In this document: in pieces, positions 16,209 through 25,948 of the stretch
How the letters are laid out: every line of letters begins with the position of its first letter
How positions within the stretch are numbered: position 1 is the first letter of the stretch
Assembly: GCA_017525905.1 (NCBI GenBank)
Contig: JAFXSD010000024.1
Span: 1-64,000 of the forward strand
Origin: Elusimicrobiota bacterium
GTDB taxonomy: Bacteria; Elusimicrobiota; Endomicrobiia; Endomicrobiales; Endomicrobiaceae
Direction of reading: 5' to 3'
Length of the DNA: 64,000 nt
The notes under the pieces: model-generated
Databases searched by the model: none
Seen by the model: the letters and a program-made list of their open reading frames with translations, nothing else
Told to the model about the DNA's origin: nothing
Translations under genes and position numbers: made by a program

Positions 16209-16960
16209 AAATTTCTTTAGTTATGATAGCTAAAAACGAAGAAAAAAATATAGCTAAATCTTTGGAATCAGTTAAAGATTTGGTAAGTGAAATTATTATT
16301 GTTGACAGCGGTTCTACGGATAATACAAATAAGATAGCACAATCTTACAGAGCAAAAATTTTTAAAAGACAGTTTGATAACTTTTCCGCTCAAAAAAATT
16401 ATGCGCTTTCTCTTGCGTTGAACGAATGGGTGTTACATCTTGATGCGGATGAAGTTTTATCGCAGGAATTAAAAGAAGAAATAAGACAAACAATTTGTAA
16501 TTCGGATAAGATAAATTATGACGGTTTTTTACTTACAAGAGAAAATTTTTTCCTTGGACGGAAAATGAAATATTCCGGTATAGCAAGAGAAGACAGACTT
16601 AGACTTGCAAAAAAATCTTTGTCGAAATATGTAGGCGGAATTATTCATGAAGAATTGGTTGTAGACGGGAAAGTGGGGAAATTCAACAATACTTTTTATC
16701 ATTATACATGCTCGAATTTGGATGGTTATTTTAATAAGTTTGAACAATACACAACTTTCGGTGCATTGAAAATGCTTGATAAAAATAAAAAAGCAAAAAT
16801 TGTTGATATAATCTTCAGACCTCCTTTTGAATTTATAAAAAGATATATTTTAAAGCTCGGATTTTTAGATGGGTTAGAAGGGTTTGTTTGGGCGGTATTA
16901 GGTTCTTATTACAGCTTTACAAAATATATAAAACTCTATTTGCTGCAAAATAAAAGGTAA
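16205..16960 (+). CDS. Glycosyltransferase family 2 (WaaE/KdtX-like)
   Basis: 251 aa, starting MKISLVMIAKNEEKNIAKSLESV. It has VDSGSTDNT, the LDADEVLS metal site and a C-terminal FxxxYxLKLGFLDG region, as in LPS-core beta-1,4-glucosyltransferases of the WaaE type. It may act on lipid A-core; this fits lpxB and msbA-like genes nearby. The start is in an ATGA overlap with the previous gene, implying translational coupling. Confidence 0.85.
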   Translation: MKISLVMIAKNEEKNIAKSLESVKDLVSEIIIVDSGSTDNTNKIAQSYRAKIFKRQFDNFSAQKNYALSLALNEWVLHLDADEVLSQELKEEIRQTICNSDKINYDGFLLTRENFFLGRKMKYSGIAREDRLRLAKKSLSKYVGGIIHEELVVDGKVGKFNNTFYHYTCSNLDGYFNKFEQYTTFGALKMLDKNKKAKIVDIIFRPPFEFIKRYILKLGFLDGLEGFVWAVLGSYYSFTKYIKLYLLQNKR

Positions 16961-16968
16961 TTGCAAAA

Positions 16969-17691
16969 ATGTATCCGGAACTTTTTTCTATCGGTAAAAT
17001 TACAATATATACTTACGGTGTTCTTGTAGCACTGGGGTTTTTTATAGGTATGCAATATGTTGTTAAATATTCAAAAGATATAGTAAGTAAACAACAAGTA
17101 TATGATTTTTTGTTTTATGTTATTTTAATTGGTATTATCGGTGCAAGATTATTTTATGTTTTACTTGATATTCCGTATTATAAATCAAATCCGTTGGAAA
17201 TTTTTCAGGTTTGGAAGGGCGGACTTGTATATTACGGCGGCTTTTTTGCCGTATTAATTTTTGCTTTTTTGTATTGCAAATACAAAAAAATAAATATTGT
17301 AAAACTTATGGATGTATTTGCTCCCGCTCTTGCATTAGGCCATGCATTCGGAAGAATAGGATGCTTTTTTTCAGGTTGTTGTTACGGAAAAAATACGGAC
17401 TGTTTTTTGGCAATATCTCAAAAGCATCCCACCCAATTATATGAAGCTGCGGGGAATTTAGTAATATTTTTTATATTACACACATTATTAAAAAAATCTC
17501 ATAAAGACGGATATATTTTTGTTTTGTATATAGTCATGTATTCCGTATTACGATTTGCGGTTGAATTCTTTAGAGGAGATGACAGAGGTGCTTTTATATT
17601 CGGGTTGTCTCCGGCACAAAATATTTCGATAATTGTATTTGTTGTTGCCATTGTTTTACTGTTTAAAGCGGGGTTTAAAAATGAAAAATAG
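16969..17691 (+). CDS. lgt: Prolipoprotein diacylglyceryl transferase
   Basis: An inner-membrane enzyme that moves diacylglycerol from phosphatidylglycerol onto the lipobox Cys of prolipoproteins. It is 240 aa with several TM helices. Signature parts are YGVLVALGFFIG, GLVYYGGF, and HAFGRIGCFFSGCCYG with the essential Arg and Gly. HPTQLYEA and FRGDDRG follow. It overlaps the rluD start by 11 bp. Confidence 0.96.
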   Translation: MYPELFSIGKITIYTYGVLVALGFFIGMQYVVKYSKDIVSKQQVYDFLFYVILIGIIGARLFYVLLDIPYYKSNPLEIFQVWKGGLVYYGGFFAVLIFAFLYCKYKKINIVKLMDVFAPALALGHAFGRIGCFFSGCCYGKNTDCFLAISQKHPTQLYEAAGNLVIFFILHTLLKKSHKDGYIFVLYIVMYSVLRFAVEFFRGDDRGAFIFGLSPAQNISIIVFVVAIVLLFKAGFKNEK

Positions 17692-18574
17692 TTTTGTTTG
17701 CGATAAAGACACAAATGAAAGACTGGATTGTTTTATGAACAATTTACATAAAGACTATTCAAGAACTTTTTTCCAAAATATGATAAAAAAAGGAAATCTT
17801 TTGGTAAACGGCAAAAAAGTTCAACCGAGCTATAAGGCAAAACAAAAAGATGTTATAGAGTACACTATTGAAGAAAATGTTGCCACATCTTTGAAACCCG
17901 AGAATATTCCTTTAAACATTATTTATGAAGATGAAGATATTATTGTTATAAACAAGCAAACGGATTTGGTTGTTCATCCTTCTTTCGGACACGAAACAGG
18001 AACTTTATTAAATGCTCTTCTTTATCATTTCAACGGTAAATGCAGTCCGTTTATGGTTCACAGATTAGACAAAGATACGACAGGCGCAATAATATTTGCA
18101 AAAAATGAAAAATCAAAAGTTTCTTTATCGAAACAATTTCAAAAACGAACAATACACAAAACTTATGTAACTGCAGTAACCGGAACCGTTGTTGAAGAAT
18201 ACGGAAGAATAGAAGCTCCGTTGGGAAGGTCTATGCAGAACAGAAAAATTATAGAAGTCGGCCCTCTTGCAAAAAAAATGGCAATAACCGAATTTAAAGT
18301 TTTGTCCAGAAGCAGAGATGTATCTTTGTTGGAAGTACATATTATTACGGGAAGAACTCACCAAATAAGAAGTCATATGAAATATATAGGTCATCCCGTT
18401 TTAGGTGATGTTGATTACGGCGGAAGCGATCACCTAAAAGATATTAAGTTTACAAGGCAGATGTTGCATTCATACAGAGTAAGATTTACACATCCGACAA
18501 CGAGCAAAGAAATAGAAATTATTGCTCCGTTACCTGATGATATGAAAAGTTTGTTCAAAAATATTAAGTTGTAA
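17681..18574 (+). CDS. rluD: RluD-family large-subunit rRNA pseudouridine synthase
   Basis: Converts uridines in 23S rRNA to pseudouridine. An N-terminal S4 domain (RTFFQNMIKKGNLLVNGKKV) precedes the catalytic domain with MVHRLDKDTTGAIIFAKN (catalytic Asp), GRTHQIRSHM and HPVLGDVDYGG. About 297 aa, normal for RluD. Sequence before ATG 17681 in this frame is not family-like and overlaps lgt, so that ATG is preferred. Confidence 0.93.
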   Translation: MKNSFVCDKDTNERLDCFMNNLHKDYSRTFFQNMIKKGNLLVNGKKVQPSYKAKQKDVIEYTIEENVATSLKPENIPLNIIYEDEDIIVINKQTDLVVHPSFGHETGTLLNALLYHFNGKCSPFMVHRLDKDTTGAIIFAKNEKSKVSLSKQFQKRTIHKTYVTAVTGTVVEEYGRIEAPLGRSMQNRKIIEVGPLAKKMAITEFKVLSRSRDVSLLEVHIITGRTHQIRSHMKYIGHPVLGDVDYGGSDHLKDIKFTRQMLHSYRVRFTHPTTSKEIEIIAPLPDDMKSLFKNIKL

Positions 18575-18590
18575 TTTATAAGGTTTGAAA

Positions 18591-21044
18591 ATGATTGATT
18601 TGGATAAAATATTACCTCTGGTTCAACGACCATCAAGATATATAAATCATGAAATAAATTCATATAAACCCGATATGGAAAATGATGTTAGTATATGTTT
18701 ATGTTTTCCGGATATTTATGAAATAGGTGCATCCAATTTAGGACTTGAAATTTTATATCACTTAGTGAACGAAAAAAAAGTTGCCAGATGCGAAAGATCT
18801 TATGCTCCCGATATAGATATGGAACAAATTTTAAGACAGAAAAAAATTGAACTTTTTTCGTTGGAATCGAAAACGCCGTTAAAAGAATTTGATATAGTTG
18901 GATTTAGTTTACAATGCGAACTTGTAGGAACAAATATTGTAAATATGTTGTCATTATCGAATATTCATATATTTTCAAAAGACAGAGAAGAAGACGAACC
19001 TCTTATTATAGGCGGCGGACCGGTAATGGCAAACCCGGAACCGTTTGCGGATTTTTTTGATTTGTTTACAATAGGTGACGGTGAAGTTTCAATGGTTAAA
19101 ATTTTGGAAACATACAGGAACTGTAAAAAAAATAAATTAACCAGAAAAGAAACTCTTTTCGAGCTTTCAAAGATAGAAGGAATTTATATACCGTCTTTTT
19201 ATGATGTCTCTTATAATGATGATAACACGGTAAAAGATATAAAACCGAACATTGAAGGTGTTCCGGAAACAATAAAGAAAACAATAGTCGATTTGGATAA
19301 AGTTTTTTTTCATGATAATAAAATCGTTCCGTTCGTTGAAACAGTTCACAACAGATTAAATATCGAAGTGGCAAGAGGTTGTATAGGCAGATGCAGATTT
19401 TGTCAAGCTTCAAAATATTACAGACCATGGAGAGCAAGAAAAGTAGAAACGATTTTAAGTTTGTTGGATAAAAGTTTAAAAAATACCGGATATGAGGAAG
19501 TTTCTTTTTCTTCTCTTTCTTGCACGGATTATAAAGATTTGGAAGAGCTTTTGTTACAGACAAATGAAAAGTATTACAAACAAAATTTGAATGTAACTTT
19601 GCCGTCAATGAGGTGCAACAAATTTTCTTTAAAAGTTGCCGAATATTTAAACAGAGATAAAAAACCGTCTATAACTTTTGCCCCTGAAGCTGGTTCGGAC
19701 AGATTAAGAAATGTTATAGGAAAATATTTATCAGAAAACGAAATAGTTGATACTCTTAACTTTGCTTATCAAATGGGTTGGCGTGCAATAAAATTATATT
19801 TTATGATAGGCCTTCCCACCGAAACTCTGGAAGATATTTCCGCAATAAAGACACTTGTTGATAAAGTTAGAAAAACGGCAAACAGATTAAATTTCAGTAT
19901 AACGGTATCTCCGTTTGTACCGAAAGCACAAACGGCATTTCAATGGGAACCGATGTTTTCAAGTGAATATTTCAGAGATGTTATAACAAATATTAAAAAA
20001 ACAATTCCTGCCGATATCAGAGCACATAACCATCAATCAAGCATAATAGAAGCTTTCCTGGCAAGAGCAGATAGACGAGTTTCAAAAGCGATATATATTG
20101 CTTGGCAAAAAGGTATGAGATTTGATCAATGGAAAGATAAATTTAATTTTGAAGTTTGGATTGAAAGTATAAAAGAAGCAGGGTTTGATTTGAATTTTTA
20201 TGTTTACAGACGAAGAAATTTTGATGAAGTTTTACCGTGGCAACATATAAATTTGGGAGTAGATAAACAATTCTTGTATAACGATTATTTAACCGGAATA
20301 AAAGAAACGGCAAACACTGTTTCCGGAAAAGAAAAACAAGTTACAAAACTTCCCGAAAATATATCGTCGGTAAAAAAAGAAATTTTCGAAACAAAATTCA
20401 GAGTATTACTGAAATTTTCAAGGACAGGATATGTAAAATATATTTCGCAACTTGAACAGATAGATTTTTTCAGAAGGGCGTTAAAAAGAACAAGTTTACC
20501 TTTGGCATACACGAACGGATTTAGTCCGCAGGTAAAAGCGGCTTTCGGTCCGGCAATTGCAGTGGGTTACGAAAGTAACAGCGAATATGTGGATTTATCT
20601 TTAACGGATAAAGTTGATATTGAAACAATAAAACAGGAAATATCAAAAATTTTGCCTGAAGGTTATACTTTGCTTGAAGCAAAATATGTTCCGTTAAGAC
20701 TACCTTCCGTAGAAGGTCTTGTAAATTTGGCGGAGTATATTGTTAAGGGTATAAAGTTGGAACAAGAATATGTTGATGAATATTTGAAACAAGATAAAAT
20801 TTTGGTTACAAAAGAAAAAAAAGGCAAACAAACCGTAATAGATATAAAAGATATTATAAAAAATATAGAGATTATAGATGACAATACTTTTAAAATTTTT
20901 GTTAGATTTTTACCGACAAAAAATCTTAAACTTGAAAAAATTTTGCAAAACTTGTTGAAAATACAAGAAAAAGATGTGAAAATATTGTATACTAAAAGAG
21001 AAAGATTATTTGTTGAAAATAAAGGAACAGTTTATGAAATTTAA
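18591..21044 (+). CDS. TIGR03960-family radical SAM protein with C-terminal DUF2344
   Basis: About 817 aa. An N-terminal cobalamin-binding-like region is followed by a radical SAM core with the cluster motif CxxxCxxC (VARGCIGRCRFCQASKYYRPWR). A C-terminal DUF2344 domain starts near KFRVLLKFSRTGYVKYISQLEQ. In many genomes the two parts are separate neighbouring genes next to rng; here they are fused and rng is two genes downstream. The biochemical reaction is unknown; the constant association with RNase E/G suggests RNA or ribosome modification. ATG 18591 was chosen over TTG 18585. Confidence 0.9.
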   Translation: MIDLDKILPLVQRPSRYINHEINSYKPDMENDVSICLCFPDIYEIGASNLGLEILYHLVNEKKVARCERSYAPDIDMEQILRQKKIELFSLESKTPLKEFDIVGFSLQCELVGTNIVNMLSLSNIHIFSKDREEDEPLIIGGGPVMANPEPFADFFDLFTIGDGEVSMVKILETYRNCKKNKLTRKETLFELSKIEGIYIPSFYDVSYNDDNTVKDIKPNIEGVPETIKKTIVDLDKVFFHDNKIVPFVETVHNRLNIEVARGCIGRCRFCQASKYYRPWRARKVETILSLLDKSLKNTGYEEVSFSSLSCTDYKDLEELLLQTNEKYYKQNLNVTLPSMRCNKFSLKVAEYLNRDKKPSITFAPEAGSDRLRNVIGKYLSENEIVDTLNFAYQMGWRAIKLYFMIGLPTETLEDISAIKTLVDKVRKTANRLNFSITVSPFVPKAQTAFQWEPMFSSEYFRDVITNIKKTIPADIRAHNHQSSIIEAFLARADRRVSKAIYIAWQKGMRFDQWKDKFNFEVWIESIKEAGFDLNFYVYRRRNFDEVLPWQHINLGVDKQFLYNDYLTGIKETANTVSGKEKQVTKLPENISSVKKEIFETKFRVLLKFSRTGYVKYISQLEQIDFFRRALKRTSLPLAYTNGFSPQVKAAFGPAIAVGYESNSEYVDLSLTDKVDIETIKQEISKILPEGYTLLEAKYVPLRLPSVEGLVNLAEYIVKGIKLEQEYVDEYLKQDKILVTKEKKGKQTVIDIKDIIKNIEIIDDNTFKIFVRFLPTKNLKLEKILQNLLKIQEKDVKILYTKRERLFVENKGTVYEI

Positions 21045-22245
21045 AACATTGATTGTTTTTATTTTACTGTTGTTTTCTTTGTCTGTTGTTTTTGCGGAGA
21101 AATCTATTGTGTACATGTCCGACAGTGTACACATGTCCGATTCTTTTAATACAAAATATGTAGATATGTTGCAAAGTTTAATAGATGATGATTTCGGTAA
21201 AGGAAAAGTTAATGTAAGTAAGGTCACAAAATTTGATATGAATACTACTCAATGTTTGGAACTGTGCAATGCTTTGTTTAATAAAAAATATCAAGATACG
21301 ATAATACTAAATGTAGGAGATTCGAATTATCACAATTTGTACGGTTTTTCCGCATATGTAAAAGACAGGTACAGAGACAAACCATTAGTTATAAAAGAAA
21401 GTAAAGATATTTATGAAATCAATAACGAAATGTTAAAAATTTACGGTTCAACAGGGAAAAACACACTGACAAAAATCGTAAGTGATGTCTATTATAAAAT
21501 AATGGGACCCGATTCAAATAAAACTTTTAAGCCGAAAGTTGTTCCTAATTTTTATGTTTTAAAAAGTGATTTTACCGTAGATAATAATTTTATGGCGGCG
21601 ATAACAACTTATGAACAGGCTTGGGAACTTATAAAAAATAAAAAATTTGACGAAGCAAAAAGTTTTCTGTCTTCTATTATAGAAAAAAAACCGTCTCAAA
21701 GTATGTTGTATTATGCGTTAGGTTCAGCCTATTTATCAGAAAGCAAGGAAGGATGTGAATTAAAAGCATTACAATATTTTGAAGACGGAATACTTGTTGA
21801 TCCTTTAAACAAATTAAATTTATGTTATAAAGGCTTGGAATTAATTTATATGTTGTATAAAGGGGAAATAACGGCTGATGTTTTATTTTTTGCAAGAGCT
21901 TTGGATCAATATATTACTTTCCCGAGTGAATCATTAGAATCCATAGTTGCAATAAATACCGTAGATTACAATGAAAAAATTCAAATTATTAATGATTGGA
22001 TTGTATCAGATATGGATAAATTAAGAAACAAAGCTTTTGTTGCCGGAACGGACATAGTTTTGTCGGGGTATCCTGATGATGTACCGATAAATTCATTGCT
22101 TTCCGATTATGCAAAAAATTCGTCAAAGACATTATATCTGGAAAACAAAATGGACATTCAGGATAATTCCGATGTTACAATATATACCATGGCAAAAAAG
22201 ATATACGATTTCTTAATAGGAAACAGAATATTGATAAGAAAGTGA
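21034..22245 (+). CDS. Exported TPR-type protein of unknown function
   Basis: 403 aa with a clear signal peptide (MKFKTLIVFILLLFSLSVVFAEK). After it is a near-duplicate five-residue pair (VYMSDS, VHMSDS) that reflects a short DNA repeat. The middle contains TPR-like helices (EQAWELIKNKKFDEAKSFLSS and ALGSAYLSESKEG...YFEDGILVDP). No enzyme motif was seen. The ATG overlaps the radical SAM stop by 11 bp, with AAAGGAA as ribosome-binding site. The context suggests a periplasmic or envelope helper, but no function can be assigned. Confidence 0.75.
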   Translation: MKFKTLIVFILLLFSLSVVFAEKSIVYMSDSVHMSDSFNTKYVDMLQSLIDDDFGKGKVNVSKVTKFDMNTTQCLELCNALFNKKYQDTIILNVGDSNYHNLYGFSAYVKDRYRDKPLVIKESKDIYEINNEMLKIYGSTGKNTLTKIVSDVYYKIMGPDSNKTFKPKVVPNFYVLKSDFTVDNNFMAAITTYEQAWELIKNKKFDEAKSFLSSIIEKKPSQSMLYYALGSAYLSESKEGCELKALQYFEDGILVDPLNKLNLCYKGLELIYMLYKGEITADVLFFARALDQYITFPSESLESIVAINTVDYNEKIQIINDWIVSDMDKLRNKAFVAGTDIVLSGYPDDVPINSLLSDYAKNSSKTLYLENKMDIQDNSDVTIYTMAKKIYDFLIGNRILIRK

Positions 22246-22258
22246 GAGTTTATATTAA

Positions 22259-23692
22259 ATGAGCAAAGAAATTATAGTAAACAGAACATTTGAGGAAACA
22301 AGAGTTGCGGTTTTGGAAAATGACAGATTATCGGATGTTTTTATTGAAAGAAGAGAAACCGAAAAGCTTTTGAACAATATATACAAAGGTAAAGTTCAAA
22401 ATATTGTTTCAGGCCTTTCTTCCGCGTTTGTGGATATCGGTTTCGGTAAAAGTGCATATTTGGGAGTTGCCGATATCGTCGCCCCGAGAAACGAAAACAA
22501 AATAGAAAACATGATTAAAGTCGGGCAAGATATAATGGTTCAAATTTATAAGGAACCTATAAGTACGAAAGGTCCCAAAGTTACAATGGATATTTCTCTT
22601 CCCGGCAGACTTTTGGTGTATATGCCGTTTAGTAAAAGAATAGGTGTTTCAAAACAAATAGAAGATAAACAAGAATACAACAGATTAAAAGATATTGTAA
22701 AAAAACTTAAAGGAGATCTTGCCGGCGGAATTATTGTTAGAACCGAAGCCGAAGATGCAACCGAAGAAGAAATAAAAAGAGAGATGAAGTATCTTTCGAG
22801 ATTATGGGCTTCTGTTTTGAACAGATTTAACAATTCAAAAAGCGGAATGTGTATCCATAAAGATTTAGGAGTTGTTTTTCAAACCGTAAGAGATTATTTT
22901 ACCGAAGATGTTAAGTTAATGCAGATAGATAGTCAAAAAGAATTGAACGATGTTGTTGATTTTGTAAGAACGGTTTCTCCCGAACTTGAAGACAGAATAG
23001 CTTTATATGAAGGCAAACAACCTATTTTTAAAGCTTACGGCATAGAAGAGGAAATTAAAAGATTAAGAGCAAATAAAGCAAGATTGAAATCCGGCGGATA
23101 TCTTATTATACAGGAAGCCGAGTCTTTATGTGCTATAGATGTAAACAGCGGTAAGTTTGTAGGTAATAACAATACACAGGAAGAAGTTGTAACTATAACG
23201 AACATAGAAGCCGCTCGAGAAGTTGCAAGACAGTTAAGGTTAAGAAATATCGGTGGAATTATAGTTATAGATTTCATTGATATGAAAAAAGAAAAAAACA
23301 GAAAAAAAGTTTTGGAAGCTCTTAAAGAAGCAACAAGGCATGATAAAGCGAAAATAAAAATATGGCCGATTACACATTTGGGACTTATAGAAATGACCAG
23401 AGAGAGAAAAAGAGAATCGTTGTTTTCTTTGCTTGGTGATACTTGCCCTACATGTCACGGACTTGGACTTATATTATCCAAAGAATCCGTTTTTATTTCC
23501 GTCTGTCAGGAAATAGAGCAGATGAAAATAGAAAGCTTTTTCGGAAAAATAAAAATAAAGCTGCATCCGGATGTTGCACAATATTTTGTTGAAAGGAAAA
23601 GAAGATTGCACGAATTGTTTAAAAAAGATATAGATATTATTCCTACGGACACGATTACAAGAGAAGATTATAATATTATATTGGAACAGTAG
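22259..23692 (+). CDS. rng: Ribonuclease G (RNase E/G family)
   Basis: A single-strand-specific endoribonuclease in rRNA maturation and mRNA turnover. At 477 aa it has RNase G length. Visible are the S1 domain near the start (YKGKVQNIVSGLSSAFVDIGFGKSAYL) and the catalytic DNase I-like region with both metal-binding Asp sites (AIDVNSGKFVG; IVIDFIDM). The zinc-link CPTCHGLG and the LxEMTRERKRESL motif follow. It lacks the RNase E scaffold tail. Confidence 0.95.
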   Translation: MSKEIIVNRTFEETRVAVLENDRLSDVFIERRETEKLLNNIYKGKVQNIVSGLSSAFVDIGFGKSAYLGVADIVAPRNENKIENMIKVGQDIMVQIYKEPISTKGPKVTMDISLPGRLLVYMPFSKRIGVSKQIEDKQEYNRLKDIVKKLKGDLAGGIIVRTEAEDATEEEIKREMKYLSRLWASVLNRFNNSKSGMCIHKDLGVVFQTVRDYFTEDVKLMQIDSQKELNDVVDFVRTVSPELEDRIALYEGKQPIFKAYGIEEEIKRLRANKARLKSGGYLIIQEAESLCAIDVNSGKFVGNNNTQEEVVTITNIEAAREVARQLRLRNIGGIIVIDFIDMKKEKNRKKVLEALKEATRHDKAKIKIWPITHLGLIEMTRERKRESLFSLLGDTCPTCHGLGLILSKESVFISVCQEIEQMKIESFFGKIKIKLHPDVAQYFVERKRRLHELFKKDIDIIPTDTITREDYNIILEQ

Positions 23693-23709
23693 TTTTATTA
23701 ATTAAAAGT

Positions 23710-25854
23710 ATGATGAAAAAAATAGTTATATCACTTTCTTTTATGTTTTTTTTAACAGCGGCATTTGCCGGTAATAACGGTATTGTTTCAGGTGCCAGAA
23801 AACTTATGAAAAACGGTGATTATTATAAAGCTGTTATAGAATACACAAAAGTATTAAAAGAAGATAAAGACCCTCACTTGTTTATTGAACGAGGGGATGC
23901 AAAATATTTTTTGGAAAATTACAGAGGAGCAATAGGAGATTACTCTTCTTCTTTGGAAATTCAGGCCTCTTCCAAAGCATACATATCAAGAGGAAAAGCG
24001 GAATTGTTGGATAAACAATACGATAGAGCTTTTGAAGATTTTAATGCGGCATTGGCAATTGAAGAATCTCCGTATGTGTATGCATTGTTATCCGATACAA
24101 ATTTTAAAAAAGAAAATTATGAAGAATCAATAAAAAATTATACAAGTGCAATAAAACTTATGCCGATAGCATATTTTTATGTTAACAGAGGTATGGTTTA
24201 TCAAAACATAAAAGAGTATGACAAGGCTTTGCAAGATTATACAAAGGCAATAGAATTGGATGATACCAATGCCGAATATTATACTCTCAGATACGAATTA
24301 TGTAACATAATGCAAAAATTCGATTTGGCGGATGAAGATAAAGCCGAAGTAGATATGTTAAACGAGCAATATGAATCTGCAATAAAAAGATTTTTCGGCA
24401 TTTTAAATAAAAAAGAAGATTTTAAAATTCATTACAAAATCGGTTTGTTGAAAAGTAAAATAGGTGACTATGCCGGTGCAATAAACAGTTTTACAAGTTC
24501 AATCAACATAAAAAAGACACAGGAAGCTTTTTTTGAGAGAGGAAAAGTAAAAGCCAAGATAAGAAAATATAACGGTGCAATGGAAGATTTTAATAATGCT
24601 TTAAAAATAAAGAAGACTGCGGATACATATTTTGAATTGGCGGAAGTTTATTATTCTACGGAAAAGTATGAACAAGCATTGGAATTTTATAATAAAGCAT
24701 TCAAAGCGGAACCTAATTTGGAATTTGCTGTTAAAAAGTGGGAATGTCTTTATTTGTTGGAACAATATAAAGAAATTATATTGGAAAAAGTCAGCATGAT
24801 TTCTCAATTTAAAGATACGAGATTATTGGATTTGGCCGCAAAAGCCGAGTATAAAGTCGGTATGTATGAAGAGGCCTTAAAAGATTTGGATAAATCTTTG
24901 AAAATATCACCGAAAGTTGAAACATACATGTTGGCAGCGGAAATATACAAAAAAATAAAAGATTATAAAAAAGCTATTTTAAATTATACTGTTGCAATAG
25001 ATATCGAAAAAGAAAATGTAGGTTTTATAGCAAAACAAAATTTAAAAGACCTTTATTCAAAAAGAGCAGACTTGTACAATTTAGTGGGAAGAAAAGATTT
25101 GGCACAAGCAGACAAAGGCTTTTTTAGCGCCATTGTCGGTTCGTATCAAAATACGGTGGCAATATCCGAATTTACAAAATCGTTGGAAATGAGACAAAAT
25201 GCAGAAGTTTATATTGCAAGAGGCGATTTAAAACTTCAAAATCAAGATTATCAGGAAGCAATGAAAGATTTTAATAAAGCTTTGGAACTAAAACCTTCTT
25301 CTTTAGCTTACCTTTATATAGGCAGAACTCAAATGGAAACAGATAAAGATAACAAAGCATTGGAAAGTTTTAATTCTTCAATATCTCTTGACGGAAATAA
25401 TGTAGATACTTATTATTATCTGGCAAAATTGATGGAAAAAGAAGGAAATTATGATAAAGCAATTATGTATTGTTCGAAAGCTTTGTCGTTAAAAAAGAAA
25501 AGAATATATTATTTGTTAAGAGCATCTTTGTATGAAAAAATATTGAAAAACGATTTGGCTATGGCTGATAAAGGGAACGTTAAAGTTATATTCGATAATT
25601 ATAAAGAAGCCATAAACGATTATACAAAATCGTTGGAAATTTATGAAAATTCTTTTGTCTATGCAAAGAGAGGTTTTGCCGAAGAACAATTAGGTTTGTA
25701 TGAACAGGCTTTAAGTGATTATATAGAAGCTATAGATTTGGACAAGAAAGGCACATATTCTCAACTTAAAGAAAATTTAGTAAAAAAATTATCGAAAGAA
25801 CAACGAATGGTTTTTGAATTAAAACAATTCGAAAAATTACTTTTTGAAGAATAA
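23710..25854 (+). CDS. Exported TPR-repeat protein
   Basis: 714 aa with signal peptide (MMKKIVISLSFMFFLTAAFAG). The rest is almost entirely tetratricopeptide repeats, recognisable as repeated Y..AI.DYTKAIE-type helices about every 34 residues (for example EYDKALQDYTKAIELDD and DYQEAMKDFNKALELKP). It is probably a periplasmic or outer-membrane-associated protein-protein scaffold. No catalytic domain. The partner is unknown; the next genes handle lipid A export and an outer-membrane barrel. Confidence 0.88.
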   Translation: MMKKIVISLSFMFFLTAAFAGNNGIVSGARKLMKNGDYYKAVIEYTKVLKEDKDPHLFIERGDAKYFLENYRGAIGDYSSSLEIQASSKAYISRGKAELLDKQYDRAFEDFNAALAIEESPYVYALLSDTNFKKENYEESIKNYTSAIKLMPIAYFYVNRGMVYQNIKEYDKALQDYTKAIELDDTNAEYYTLRYELCNIMQKFDLADEDKAEVDMLNEQYESAIKRFFGILNKKEDFKIHYKIGLLKSKIGDYAGAINSFTSSINIKKTQEAFFERGKVKAKIRKYNGAMEDFNNALKIKKTADTYFELAEVYYSTEKYEQALEFYNKAFKAEPNLEFAVKKWECLYLLEQYKEIILEKVSMISQFKDTRLLDLAAKAEYKVGMYEEALKDLDKSLKISPKVETYMLAAEIYKKIKDYKKAILNYTVAIDIEKENVGFIAKQNLKDLYSKRADLYNLVGRKDLAQADKGFFSAIVGSYQNTVAISEFTKSLEMRQNAEVYIARGDLKLQNQDYQEAMKDFNKALELKPSSLAYLYIGRTQMETDKDNKALESFNSSISLDGNNVDTYYYLAKLMEKEGNYDKAIMYCSKALSLKKKRIYYLLRASLYEKILKNDLAMADKGNVKVIFDNYKEAINDYTKSLEIYENSFVYAKRGFAEEQLGLYEQALSDYIEAIDLDKKGTYSQLKENLVKKLSKEQRMVFELKQFEKLLFEE

Positions 25855-25911
25855 TCTTTTTGTAAGTAACCGCAGATTTTTCAATCAACAAAAAATAAAA
25901 TCAAAAATTTA

Positions 25912-25940
25912 TTGAAATTTGTTTTGATTTTCAATATAAT
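25912..25940 (+). promoter_or_regulatory. Sigma-70-type promoter before lpxB
   Basis: TTGAAA (25912-25917), 17-bp spacer, TATAAT (25935-25940), just before the lpxB start at 25949. The leader would be very short (a few bases), or lpxB may start at a later codon. Confidence 0.6.
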
Positions 25941-25948
25941 TTTAAGAT

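Noticed and set aside
16969-17691. Frames overlapping lgt on both strands
   Set aside because: Shadows of the lgt coding frame, which has clear family motifs.
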